A DNA stretch of 64,000 nucleotides from Nymphaea colorata (GCF_008831285.2 NC_045144.1:22337716-22401715), one strand, 5' to 3'; shown: positions 24,171 to 35,599, counted from the stretch's first letter. Notes: a model not told the origin generated them from the letters alone. Numbers and translations: made by a program.

Positions 24171-24408
24171 TAGACTGTGTGTTGCGGGTCCGGATCCATA
24201 CCCGACCCGCCTTGTAGCCCGTTTTGGGCTCTACTTAAGTCATGTAACCCTAATCCTTAAGTGTTAATGATAATCTTTAGAGAGAGAGAGTCTGGCTGCT
24301 AGTGGGCACCAACTCCTCCTCATTCGTGGTTTTTCTCCCTCGTGCTGAGGGTTTTCCACGTTACATCGTGATCATTGTTTCTCTTCGTCTTCTTTTCGTA
24401 TTTCTACA
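24165..24408 (+). repeat. 3' LTR of the young copia element
   Basis: 244 bp, TGTTGATA to TTTCTACA, one substitution from the 5' LTR, followed by TSD AGAAT. Confidence 0.98.
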
Positions 24409-24567
24409 AGAATAAAAGAAAATGCAGAAGAAATAAGAGAAAAGGGGGAAGAGGGCTTGGACGAATTTCTCCTCTTTTCCTTGACTTCTCCCTCCTAGCT
24501 CCTTGGCTGCAGCAACTTGATGGAATACTCCCAAAATTCGTGCTCCCTCTTGGCTACCAAGGAGGGG

Positions 24568-24576
24568 TTTATATAG
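24568..24576 (-). promoter_or_regulatory. TATA box of the solo gypsy-type LTR
   Basis: CTATATAAA on the minus strand, about 1.4 kb inside the LTR start. On its downstream side come pyrimidine-rich leader sequence and, past the copia insertion, the 18.6-18.8 kb segment. The placement fits the U3/R border of a long gypsy LTR. Confidence 0.6.
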
Positions 24577-26124
24577 AGGAGGAGGTGGGTTCAACCAACT
24601 TCTTAACTCACATTGGGAACTTGCTTAAGACCTTGGGGACTTGTAAAATGAGTTAAATAGGGTTTAAAGGCTCTAATTGACCATCCTTAGCCAATTTACA
24701 CGAGCTAAGTGGGCTGGGTTAAGTTTGGTCAACTTTGGTTCAGACCTAACTGATCAAATTTGACCAAAATTTCGGATGAAAATGCCCTTGCATAGGGTTT
24801 TGCCTTATTTTGTGCAATTTATTTATTTATTTTGTTTGAAATCAAGCTTGTTAGGTTAAAACCTAATTATTAAGCCCCAAATGCCATTGAATTATCATAA
24901 TCTAATTTAAATTTAAATAAAATTTGAAAATTCTATCAAATTTGGCTAAAAAAGGCTATTTTCATCCATAACTTGATTAAAAATGGATTTCAACTATATC
25001 AAACTTTCGTTTGAAAAATTTAATTTTAAATTGGTATTTGATTTATGCATTTGACAAATCCAAACGTATATGTGCCTTTCATAAACAAATTTAGGCTCTG
25101 TAATCTCAATTTGATCATAGAAGGGTAAAATTGCCCAGATTAGTCATTTTCGACCAATTGACCAAAGTCAAAGCTCATTAGCCAATAGTTTGATTTTGTT
25201 TGAGGTAATTTGATAAGTTTGAGCTAAGAAAGCTCTTAATTGAGCTAAATTGTTCTTTGACTGAGTTCAATCAAAGTGGGTTCGATTCGGTCAAAGTCTA
25301 TTTTCGTCCATTGATTGGGCCATGGGATGGACCTACACTTTTGACTGTGTTGAGCCGAAGTTGACCGAACCTAGCTGAAATTGGCACCACATTTGGGTGC
25401 GCTAGGGTCAAACCTACTTGTATTAAGTAGGTTAGATGAGTTTGACCAGCCTAGTTATTGCTTTTTTGAAATTGACACCTCTTTAAAGAGGGTCTGGTTA
25501 AATAAGAGAGAGAGACATAAATGTCTCTCTTTTCCTAGGTTTCCCATTCATTTCTCCTTGAAAATGATTTTTTATCATTTAATTGGGAGGAAATATTTAT
25601 TTTATTTTTTTAATGGGGGGCATGACCTCTGGGGGCTCTTGACCACGCAGGCTAGGTGGGGCCCACACGTGGGTCCCACGTAGCATTCTAGATTGAATTA
25701 GATCCAATTCTTGGATTTAAGTCAAAATTTGAATTTTGCAATCGGATTTGGATTTCAAATGACATTTGCAATCGGATTTGGATGTCAAATGACATTTGCA
25801 AATAGTTTGGACTCGTAATCCTGCATTGGAATTTGTGTCACAAGTTAAATTCATGATTTGAATCTAAATTGTTCTTTAGATTCGAAATTGGCTTTGAAAT
25901 TGCAAATTTTCAAAATTATTTTGTGAAATTTTCATATTGTTTCAATTTTGATGTGGAAAAATTTGGGGTGTTATCAATATGATTGCCTAAGAATGTTTCA
26001 GCTGCAACATTTTGATCTGCAGGGTTCCATAGATGTGTGTGTGTGTGTCATAAGGTCACGGAAGGGTGAATTATTAAAGACAGAAAAGTGCCTGACCAAC
26101 AAAATTTCTTCCGTTTTTCTATAG

Positions 26125-26428
26125 GGAAACAAGTCCGTCCAAGGTATCATTCTGAATACAAAGTATCATTCTCAATACAAACGAAGGATGTGACATTGAT
26201 TTGAGTAGTAAGGCGTTCAAGGACATGACCAACTTAAGATTATTTCGCCTCAATTTTGTCAGCTTCGAGGAGTTTGACATTAATCACTTTCCTAGGTAAC
26301 TAAAATGGTTAAAATGGAGGGGATGTGAGCTGGAGCTGGCGACTCTGCTTTTTGGTCGCAGGTTTAAGAACCTTGTTATCCTTAACCTATCACAAAGTAA
26401 CATAAAGCAATTACAATGTGAATTGAAG
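26125..26428 (+). pseudogene. TNL relic: first LRR-side exon
   Basis: The splice acceptor TTTTTCTATAG precedes the exon. It begins NKSVQGIILN, the conserved start of the LRR-side exon in TNL genes, and goes on with SSKAFKDMTNLRLFRLNF, HFPR, LKWLKWRGCELELATLLF and FKNLVILNLSQSNIKQL. Two lesions are visible. A 19-bp segment is duplicated in tandem (26144-26162 and 26163-26181, one mismatch), which shifts the frame. A TAA follows HFPR near 26297. The donor GTTAGG is at 26429. It belongs to the same receptor as the TIR and NB-ARC exons, 12.7 kb upstream. Confidence 0.88.
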
Positions 26429-26533
26429 GTTAGGTTGCCAACGTATATATATTTCCATATGCACTTTTTACTTTTAAATTTTTGGTTTCATAACTTGACC
26501 TTACTGTAATAGTTTTTGCCAGAAGTTTTACAG

Positions 26534-26933
26534 GTTGAAGGTCCTTGATCTTTCACACTGTTGCCAACTGAAATGCACACCTAATTTTGATTGCATCCTC
26601 CAACTAGAGAAATTGCTCCTCAATGGCTGTAGTGCATTGAATGAGATCGATGCATCCATTTGTCGTCTTACAAAGTTAACCATCCTAAGTATGAAGGACT
26701 GCACATCTTTGGAACAGCTGCCCAACCATAGTGGATTGCGACAAGAAGGAAAATGTTCAATGTCTAACATGTCCAAGCTTGAGGAACTCAATTTACAAGG
26801 CTGTGGACGGCTTCAATCTCTTCCTCAACAGTCAGCATCTTTAAAAAGATTACTCCTAAGAGGTTGCAAGATGTTGAAAGTTGTCCATGTGTTTGAAAAT
26901 TTGGAATCCATAGAACTAGTAGACATGGATTGA
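26534..26933 (+). pseudogene. TNL relic: leucine-rich repeat exon
   Basis: After acceptor TTTTACAG the exon reads LKVLDLSHCCQLKCTPNF, LEKLLLNGCSALNEID, LTKLTILSMKDCTSLEQLP, LEELNLQGCGRLQSLP and LKRLLLRGCKMLKVV: five LRR units with the LxxLxLxxCxxLxxxP pattern typical of TNLs. The frame is open to TGA 26931-26933. The array is short; TNLs normally have more repeats, so further LRRs are lost or diverged. The LRR would sense the ligand or partner. Confidence 0.9.
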
Positions 26934-27550
26934 TGTGAAGGAATCAAGCATATCATGATGAGCATAATTTTTCATCTCTCTCTCCCTCTCTCTTTCTCTA
27001 GCTTTAGCACATTTGTTCCAGACGTGCTATTATGATAAGAAGTCATTGCAGGGGAAGACTTTCACACATTTAAAGTAGTCAAGTGTTTCTGGAAGTAAAA
27101 CATGGTGAAAAACTTTTTTTTTGTAGTTCCAATTTCTTTCCCAATAGTGGAAAGGAAGTATTTTAGGAGGCCCCAATTATATTTCTAAAAATTTCTACGC
27201 AGGCCTAAAGTATACTTTTCCAAATTTTTAAAGGGACCAAACCAAAGCTTTTATAAATTATAGCCAGTGATTTTTTTTTTTTTTTTAAATCAAGGTGGGG
27301 CCATGACCCCTGCCAGCCCCCTTGGTTCTTCCCCTGTTTCCCAAGTAGCCCATTGTTTAAGCATTTGCCATTTTGCGGGGATCTGGCAATTTAAAGCATG
27401 TCTACATTAAAGTCTGTGTTAAGGATATCAAAGACAATCAAGTAATATATGATACCATACTTGTGTTTATCCTGAAATAGACCACGAAATTGATGAAAGT
27501 TGGTGCTATTCTATTTCTCTTTCCGAGTATGATGATATATATTTTTTCCA
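26934..27550. other. Gap between LRR exon and second TIR block
   Basis: No exon recognised. CT-rich tract near 26975-27000, T run near 27270-27285. Could be an intron or intergenic sequence. Confidence 0.5.
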
Positions 27551-28020
27551 TTGCCTTTCTGGGTATCGATGACCGATAACTTCCTTCTAAAAGGCATTCA
27601 CATTCGGCTTAGAAGTAACAACAAATGGAGCAGAAATCATCTAAACGAGATTCTTGTAGATGAAAATTTAACCAATCCAAGGAGGACGACTGCTGGGCAA
27701 ATCCAACCTTCACCATCAATGCTATTACAAGTATCAGAGCCTACATCTGGATATTGTACATTGGTATTTGATGTAGCATTCAGCTATGCAGAGGATGATG
27801 TCAATGCAAATTTTATTGACAATCTATTCAAGGCCTTAGAAGAGCGTGAGATCTGCATATTTAAAGGTGTAGATGGTGAAAGTAAGAGGGGAAAGGTAGA
27901 AGAACCACTTAAATGCATTGAAAGATAACTGCATACCCATCTTCTCGAAGTGCTTGTCTCAGTCAAAGTGGTGCCTTCATTCAGCTGCCAAGATGGTTGA
28001 ATGTAGGAAGTTGATCCTTT
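27551..28020 (+). pseudogene. Second TIR-like domain downstream of the LRR
   Basis: One frame (27551-27928) gives an unclassified lead (LLKGIHIRLRSNNKWSRNHL), a linker, then a TIR-like start: FDVAFSYAEDDVNANFIDNL, FKALEEREICIF, and a segment ending LKCIER. The next frame continues the fold: CIPIFSKCLSQSKWCLHSAA, then KMVECRKLIL, with a frameshift near 27925. The position of the TIR catalytic Glu (WCLLE in the first TIR) is Ser here (WCLHS). It may be a C-terminal TIR of the same receptor, or the start of a second, truncated TNL gene on the same strand. Confidence 0.72.
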
Positions 28021-28342
28021 CCCATGAAGATCAGGGTGGGGGATTTCCCCGCCAATTACCCTTTCATTTATTGATAGTGATGAACGAAAGAATGGACAGC
28101 AGAAAACAAAATACACGCCTAAGAGCAGATTAATCTCCCTTAGGCTGTTAGCCACCTCCTATACACTTCAAGAAATGGCATACTCTGCATCTGGTCCATC
28201 AAGAAAGGTTTCTGAACCACCATACCATCCTGCCATAACATGCCAGCACATACTCTAATGCCATCCATGGACTTAGCAACTATTTCAATTACCCAACTAC
28301 CTGTGGGCCTTCTAATCCGGAATAGCGAGAATGAAAAAATAA

Positions 28343-28730
28343 TGTAAAGAAAATTTAACGTGCTTCAGATATTATCTACGTCCATGGTACTCTGTCATCA
28401 AATCGATGATAAGTTTTCTTTGATTGCCTTGGATTTTATACAAGAGATGGATCAGTTACATTATTTGAATTTTGAATTGCCTGCAGCCTTATTTAGAGAG
28501 TTTTGTTTTCATGATAGTTTCTGCACGCGTTCATTGCCACAGTCTTCTTCCTGATTATACGTGTGGTCTCAAATCCTTTGCTTGATCATGTGTTACCTTC
28601 TTTGGGGAGTGATCTTGCATTATCTTCTTTCCAAGCTTCACACATGGTGAGTTGCTGTGACTGTGGTCATGTACAAATTATCTTCTTTCCAAGATTGACA
28701 CATGGTGAGTTGCATGGTGAGTTGTTATCA
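28343..28730 (-). mobile_element. Probable copia solo LTR
   Basis: Starts TGTAAAGAAAATTTAACGTG and ends GTTGTTATCA. The start resembles that of the 3105 LTR (AAAGAAAATTTAACGTGGTTCAG), and both end in TTATCA. The flanks are AATAA (28338-28342) and AAGAA (28731-28735), 4 of 5 matching. It contains a 45-bp direct repeat (about 28619-28665 and 28677-28725). No coding sequence adjoins it. Confidence 0.45.
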
Positions 28731-29007
28731 AAGAAAACATTTGTCTTTAGCTAAATTTTGGTTTCTTTCTGAACATCGTCAGACCAAAATTGATGGACAA
28801 GCATCTCACAGCAGTAATGCCAAACATCTTATTTGTCACTCTTGATGAATTTCTCATTCATACTGTGCTTGGCCTGATTTTGCAGCTATCAAATTCTCCA
28901 CATCATGAAATTGAAGCAAAGCCTCCAACAGACGCAACTCTTTACATGAGAACATTCTTCGATGTCAGCATAATGAAAAATCTTGTCGTGAGACTAACAA
29001 TCCCAAA

Positions 29008-29700
29008 CTAGGAACCAATGAACTTACAGATGCAAGAAGAAACAATATAAGTAAAGAGAAGATGTTGGTGGTCTTTTCTTGCTCTTGTACACAGAGGGCA
29101 TCTTGTCGCAAGAGGAAGACCTAATCTCTGAAGCCTAGATTCAGTTAGTAGTCTACGGAAACTACTAATGCATGCAAACCAGCTTGCACTTAAGATAATT
29201 TTGGGCTTCCAAATCAGATTACACAGTTCCATAGTAATTTCTTTCATCCTTACTCTACACCATATTTATTTTCTAGGTTAAATAGGCTGCCAACTATCCT
29301 TCCACCTCAAATTACCAGGACCTTGAGTGAATCTCATCCGGCATGCATTCCTTACAACATGAAATTTCAATAGAGCAGAGCTTCTCTATGCCGATGAATA
29401 GCCTTTGACACTGACAAACCCAGTTCAGCATCTACAAGATCACGATAATCTGTAGGGATTGCTTTGATCAAGATAACACCTTGTCTAGGTTCTAGCCAAA
29501 ATTTGACTATATTTCCCTATTTAAATCCAGCCAATCACTGTCCATGCATTCATTATGTTTCTGAATAAAGGAGAGGATTAGTTCCAGTCTTACCACCCGA
29601 AGTGCCCTTTAATTTCTTGAATTTAAGCCTGCAAATAGAGGAACATAGGTTTGTATCTGAGAACACTTTGCATCCTAGAAAAGCCAAGAAAAGCCAAACT
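29008..29700 (-). pseudogene. LINE fragment with zf-RVT domain
   Basis: The minus-strand frame 29247-29008 reads LIWKPKIILSASWFACISSF, then RLQRLGLPLATRCPLC and KDHQHLLFTYIVSS. This is the zinc-binding zf-RVT domain (CPLC, HLLF, later Cys) found at the end of plant LINE reverse transcriptases. The sequence up to about 29700 looks like further non-coding LINE debris in broken frames, which I could not assign securely. Confidence 0.65.
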
Positions 29701-30556
29701 TGGCCAAATTTGCCATACATTCAATCCTTTAGATGTAAGAGATCAGACTGGAGATTTTGGAACATATATTTCCAATCATAAAAACAAAGAACAAAGAGAG
29801 ATGGTGGAAGATTGGAGAAAAACATTGGAAATTATCATTAAAAGATGCCATCATCCACGTATCTATGAAATAAACTGGTCTGTTTCCTCTCTCCTTCTCC
29901 TTCTGCCATATGTTACTCTACATATCCTCTAGGTTGTCATATTTTTCAAGATAATTTGTGAAATTATTTATTATACTAAAGCCAGCATAGTTGGCAACAT
30001 TTGACTTAGACTTAGATCGCCTAAAGACTGGGTCAAGAGTTAGAGAGTTGACTTGGTGACTTGGCTGGGTTATGTCATAAATTCTTATGGTGCATTTTTT
30101 CAATAAATAGATGAAGAAGGTAAGTCTACCAGAACTTCATGTTTGATAGTCTAATAAACTAAAATTGAATAAAATATAGTATGAGTATTTGTATATGAGT
30201 AAAGTTTGTCATATTTCACACTTCAAAAAATAACAAACTTTTGATAGTGGTTCTCTCTCTATCTATCTCTCACACACATACATAAGGTACATACATAGCC
30301 CCCATCAATGAAGACAAATGTGAACTGCGACTCGGTTTCATGGTTGACAAATTCATCGATGTGAGTTGTCTGAGTTGGCTAGGATTATCCATTTATTGGG
30401 TCACAACCAGGGCTTGCCAAGTCAGTTAGGTTCATCAACTAATTACATTGTTCATTTTTATTGTGTGGTGTGCTTCAACTTGTATGCTGGTATTCCCTCT
30501 CTTACTGTACAGGGAGTTGATGCCATGGTAACTCAAAATTAAAACTGATCACTTGT
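29701..30556. other. Intergenic stretch, nothing recognised
   Basis: AT-rich, short frames only. No RNA gene or repeat with clear ends. Confidence 0.5.
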
Positions 30557-31017
30557 CAGACCCGACTTCACCTGTTGTGCCAACCCTCTGTTGGATAGTG
30601 GCCATGAGCCCTATCCTCCTCTCGTAACTGCGAGAAGATATGCTTTATAAAATGTTTTCAAACTAAAGTTTTTCATTCTAAACAAACTTTGGTTTTACAT
30701 TATATTTTCCTGAAATCTCTCACTTGGCCCTAGCTGGGCATACGGAAAAACCTATGAGGCTGGTTATGTAAGCCCACTGAATCGAAAGATTACCGGTTTT
30801 GTGCCTCATAGAAGCAAACCCCCAGATTCTCTCAGCTTTGATCTCTCTCTATTTGTTCTCTTGTTTCAGTTGCTGCTACCTGCTGTTTGGGTGCTTTTAC
30901 CACTCGTGCCCCCATCCTGAAAACTCCGTTGGTAAACTTGCTCAGGAAACATAGAATGGATCCAAGGCACCATTCTGCTGCAAAAAGTCTAACAGTGGTA
31001 TCAGAGACAAGGAGACC
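30557..31017 (+). mobile_element. 5' LTR and primer-binding site of a truncated LTR retrotransposon
   Basis: TGGTATCAGAGA at 31006-31017 matches the initiator-methionine tRNA site used by LTR elements. The preceding ~450 bp could be the LTR, from TGTCAGACCCGACTT (about 30557) to AGTCTAACA, with a TATA-like CTTTATAAAA near 30642. No gag or 3' LTR follows, so the element is truncated. The LTR start is inferred from its TG and composition only. Confidence 0.5.
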
Positions 31018-31119
31018 AATATCGCCTGAAATAAGTAAATTTCAGACTCTTAAACTTACTAGCATGCTAAAAAATGAAATAAATAGAAACACCAATAGAA
31101 ATTTATCAAGAATACCTGA

Positions 31120-31170
31120 AGCATGCTAGATGATATAACCTGCAGCATGCTAGATGATATAACTTGCAGT
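31120..31170 (+). repeat. Short tandem repeat, about 25-bp units
   Basis: GCATGCTAGATGATATAACC and TGCAGCATGCTAGATGATAT followed by a third partial unit (GCAGTATGCTCGA). About 2.5 copies. Confidence 0.7.
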
Positions 31171-31369
31171 ATGCTCGAGTTGGTCCAGTTAAAAACAAGG
31201 CACTTAGTTTTGAAAAGAAACCTTCCGCTAAGCATATACATTATATATATTTCTCGGCATGATGCTGGCGCATTGCTGACGACTCTTTAAAAATCTTTTC
31301 ATGTGTTGTCAATGGCTCCCTTAGAAACTTTTGGCATATTAAGAGTTTCAAATATGGGTGGACATCAAA

Positions 31370-31530
31370 GTAGGTACTTGACAGGCATAAAGATGACGGT
31401 CGGACCCGGTCCAATTACTAAATGGGCCGGGCTTGAGCCTCCACAAGAGCTTCAAGATAGCCCGAGCCTGACTTTCTCGAGCCCTGATTGGCCCAGCCGG
31501 ATGCAATGCCGAGCTTTAGTCCGGATAAGT
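31370..31530. repeat. GGCCCGG-rich island, possible MITE core
   Basis: The stretch with GGACCCGGTCC, GGGCCGGGCTTGAGCC and AGCCCGAGCCTGA stands out from AT-rich flanks. It resembles the core of the hAT-like element at 52506-52841. Ends and TSD were not found. Confidence 0.35.
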
Positions 31531-32059
31531 TGGAGGGACAATGTTGGCCGTTTCAATTAAAAGTAGGTCCCAATAAACTGGCCAAATGCCATCAGCGATG
31601 GGATGGGTTTTTGTCGGTTACCTTGTCACGATATATCAGACACTTGAAAAACAAAAAGTAAAAAATGCGAACGTGGAAACATGAAATAGTCTTATTGACA
31701 ACAAAAGAAACTATGATGCCCTTCAGAAACATACGAATACCCTTCCTTAATGCAAAGATAAATATACTACCCTTGTTTTATTGACATACTAGTATAATGC
31801 CTTTTGTTTGCATTAAAATTAATAGCGAACCACATGTTTGACTGTCAAACATATTGGGATACGTTGTACATCCAACCTAAACACTCAATCAATAGTTTCC
31901 TGTGATTGTCATTAACTTTAAATAATATGACAGGTTTTTTTTGTCAATTAACTCTTAGTGTTGCCTTGAGCTCCATCTCTACTAGGATATTCTTTATACA
32001 ACTAATAGAGTTTAGATCTAGTTTACAAACCATTATGACATCAAGTGCAAGGAATTGAC

Positions 32060-32960
32060 CAGCTAAGATGGAGCTTAAGTTTTCAAGCTTTTAGCACTTT
32101 AACATTTGCTGGCCACCTCCCTCCTTAGTCATCAAGAAACATCTCATAATAATAATTAATAAGAATGGGGACAACAGATCCCCTTGTCTAATATTTCTAT
32201 CTACATCAAAGAAAGAACTTTCATTACCATTAATTAGCAGAGCAAAACTAGTTGTGGAGATGCATTTAAGGACTTTATGAATCCAGCTGTCATTAAGACC
32301 TAGTTTCTTTAAGGCTAATATGAGAAACTCTCAAACTATACAATCATATGCTTTAGTAATGTCAAGCTTTAACATCATTGAACGATCCCTACTGTTTTGT
32401 AAGGAATTAACAAGCTTAAGGACCACAAGAATTTGTTTGTGGATTTTTCTGCCTGGTAAAAATTTACCTTCATCATCAGCAATAAGCTAGCCAAGATAAA
32501 TCTCATTCTAACTACCATTATCTTTGCAATATTTTTGTAAAGGCAATTGAAAAGTGCAATTGGCCTAAAATTTTTAATGCTTACAGTACCATGAAATTGG
32601 GGAACCAATGTAAGTGAAAACAATTAATACTCTTAACCACTTTAACTGTTTTGAAAAAATCAGCAATAACATCCATCATATCTTCACCGATTATGTGCCA
32701 ATAACAAACCCATCAGGATCTAGTGTCTTCCATTTTTCATGTTAAAAACAGCTCTCATAACCTCATCTTTACTCACAAGCCTCAATAGAAATTCATTCTC
32801 CACTGAAGTAATAGTGGGACCATCTTTCAAATTATCAAGCATATCACATGTAGAAGAAAGGTTGACGTAAAGTAGCGTAAAACAATCTTCACATAGCTTA
32901 TAAATCTTATTAGGGGTAGAAGCAACAACACGAATAACTATAAATACACTTATTTAGGGA
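32060..32960 (-). pseudogene. LINE reverse transcriptase fragment
   Basis: Minus-strand reading in several frames gives, in order, a DPDGF motif (PGPDGF in active LINEs, near 32718-32704), HGTVSIKNFRPIALFNCLYK with IAKIMVVRM (32600-32510), and RQGDLLSPFLLIIIM (near 32192-32148). These are successive blocks of a non-LTR reverse transcriptase. The catalytic FADD block would lie beyond the left end and was not found. Multiple stops. No tail or TSD seen. Confidence 0.78.
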
Positions 32961-34687
32961 CTGAATTTGAAAGAGAAAAATGGGGAACTGATTTTTTTTC
33001 CCTTTTTTGTGAATAGGTATTCTTTCGGATGAACTGCCTTGTGTTTCCTCATCCTTGTTTTGTTGTCATCATGCAGTCAGTATTTTTGCTTATTCTTCAC
33101 TGAACGTCTGCCTCGGTTTGTTGGATGATACCCTAGAAGCTACCTTTGCCCCCAGGTTTTAGGGTTCAGGGCTTGCTTCTAGGAACTAAGTGGCAGTGGT
33201 GCCTACAGTCTAAGAAAGCAGCATCCATCCAAATCAATCCGATAATCTATCACTTACACAGCAACCAGCTCGACCAGTTATGTTACACCCTTCGTCTGAA
33301 CTCGTTGAACATGTCAAATGAGTTGTATAGGAGTCTAATACTGCTCCTATTACAAATCTATTTACTAATCCTGAGCCCACTTTCAAATATAAATTTTCAT
33401 TAGATCAAAATGCAATTACTGAACCAAAATCTGAAATCCAAATTAGAATGAGATCCATAACGCATTTTTGGCATAAGCATCGCCTGGATCAAAATTCTTC
33501 TGTGTTAAAGTTGTACAGATCCGACAGCATTAGGTTAGCTGTCAGATTTGAAATTCAAACCAAACCCCAATGGAAAAAAGCAGGCCTGATGGACATATGT
33601 CCAACCATGAAGCTTATCATTTACATCCATAAGCCCTGCTCTTTTTGTCTGTCCGGCATAGAGAAATGATGGAAACGTGGATGGCGAAGAATAATGGAAC
33701 ATTCTGAAGGCTACATATATTTTTAAGTTTTAATTAACCATACCATCGTTCAAGTTAATTCCAGGTTGACCCCAGAATTACATGTGAACAGATTAATTTA
33801 ATTGGACGTGCAAATAATTAAGTTAGTATACAGTTCTATAAAATGCATGTGGAAATTTGGAAACTAATGTCACAAACATAGTTATCAGGAAAATACCAGT
33901 GGGTTTTTTCTCAAGTATTTTTCAGTAAAGTTTTTTTTCTTTTGAAAACTTTTTGGAAAAATCACAAGATTTTCCTGATATTCTGTTTTACTTTTTTTCC
34001 ATAAATTTGGCCATATTAGTGAAAATCTTGAAATATCTGTTACAGTGGTAACAAATATTGATATATTTATAGAAATCCTATATATTATCAATACAAATAA
34101 GTTAGGAAACAATTCCACAAGAGTTTACCACAATTTTATTTGCAACAGCAAGATCTCATTTAATAACTGAAATGTAGCTGTGAGACTTGACCTGGGAGGT
34201 GATTCGAAAAAGAACCTGCAAGTAAATGGAAGCTTAGCAACAGAGAACAAGAATCAATGTCCTTTAATTGATTTACAAGGATGATATATGGCCATGCATA
34301 ATTGATTTACATAAGATGGGTCGAACCCATTTGACTTTTGGTGCCCTTTACCAAAGCAAGACTTAAATTAAGCGTACGTCCACTTTATTTGCAAAAGTTA
34401 ATTAAATGACAAAAACACATTTATCACAAATCAACAAAGGACATAATCTGATCAAACCCATCATCAAAATTAAGAAATGAGGATCTAAAATGAAGCACTC
34501 TTTTTTTTGTCTACATTTATGATTTTTTCTTAAACATGTTTGCATCTTTTTCAAGAAACAAATTATGAAAGAATCATGAGCTTAGAAAGGGAAACAGTAG
34601 GCATATGTGCGTAAAGTTTAATTTACGACATGCATACTGTTCATAGACCACTCCTTTTAGACAAAGTCTCTCTCTCTCTCTCTTTCT

Positions 34688-34721
<34 letters not shown>

Positions 34722-35599
34722 CTCTTAAAGGTCAACTTAAATATTTTTCATTACGTTAAACAAATATGAACTTTTAGTTTATTTATAATGAGAGGAAATG
34801 GACGTAAAACTATATTCATTCATGTTATTCTATTGTTTACCTTGTTAACACATGGGAAATTTATGGGGTGAATTTTGTTTGTTCAGACATGTGGTAGGCT
34901 TGATTATGGGCTTTTGGCTCTTGGCTTTTAAGATTCCATGTTCCGTTTTGGCTTTGATAGAGAAGGCCTGTGCAACTGTGCTCCTTTTCTAGTGGAAGGA
35001 GTCAGAAGACCCTCGACGTAAGACATCATGCAATGAAATGCATGGACAGAGCTATGCAGCGCCCTCTTTTCCCTCTATGAGAAAGGTGGAGTAGACTTTG
35101 TTAAACTTTTAAGTGTAGTAAAGCCTTTCTGATTTACTTGCCCAAGTAAATTCCTTGTTGAAGGAATTAAGATCCAAGTATCACTAGTTTCCATGGGAAA
35201 AATTAAGCTATCTCTTTGAATGGAGAAGCTGATAAGCTTTTGTCGATTAATGGAGAGGAGGCATCCTCACTGAAACGTTAAGACATTTACAATCATATCA
35301 GGAAGGACTAGAAAGACCCATTGAGATGTGCATGTTTTAAAAGAAGCTCCCAACTATGGATTGAATCCAGAGATTTGGGGTATTACTAGCGGCAAGATGC
35401 CCAGTTTGAAAGGGATGCAGAAACAGTTGACCAAAGTCCAGTGTTTTGTGGGCCGGAAGTTCAATATTAATATTCTTACCAACTCTCCTTGCAAGAAAGG
35501 ATGAAGTGGTTGTGGAAGTGGAAGTTTTGCATGCTTTTGGTCAAGAAACTTGTGGAAAGAAAGAAATGCGGGCTTACATGTTAATGACTGTGGGGGCGG
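32961..35599. other. Intergenic stretch, nothing recognised
   Basis: AT-rich with short frames and no similarity I can name. Contains (CT)n followed by (TA)n at about 34665-34721. I see no RNA gene. Confidence 0.5.

Larger units (their letters stand above)
18826..24408 (+). mobile_element. Young Ty1/copia retrotransposon, nearly intact, 5583 bp
   Basis: Two 244-bp LTRs that differ at one base, an exact TSD AGAAT (18821-18825 and 24409-24413), a perfect tRNA-iMet PBS and a PPT. Gag, zinc knuckle, protease, integrase, RT and RNase H all follow in copia order. It lies in the middle of the older solo LTR, inside an intron of the TNL relic and on the same strand as that gene. One LTR mismatch in 244 bp implies a very recent insertion: about 0.16 million years if 1.3e-8 substitutions per site per year is assumed. 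Coding is broken only twice, by a 1-base shift in gag near 20455 and a TGA at 22362-22364. Confidence 0.98.
16280..25976 (-). mobile_element. Ty3/gypsy-type solo LTR, about 4.1 kb, split by a younger copia element
   Basis: The plus-strand ends are TGTTCACACCCC and GGGGTGTTATCA. They are inverted repeats matching at 10 of 12 bases and resemble the TGTAACACCCC ends of plant Tekay/Del-type LTRs. ATATG lies immediately outside both ends (16275-16279 and 25977-25981), an exact 5-bp TSD. Removing the copia insertion (18826-24408) and one AGAAT leaves about 4109 bp with no coding region, PBS or second LTR, hence a solo LTR. A TATA box on the minus strand (CTATATAAA, 24568-24576) and the leader-like sequence beyond it indicate minus orientation. 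The LTR also contains a (TA)n tract and a 30-bp direct repeat (25741-25800). Confidence 0.85.
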
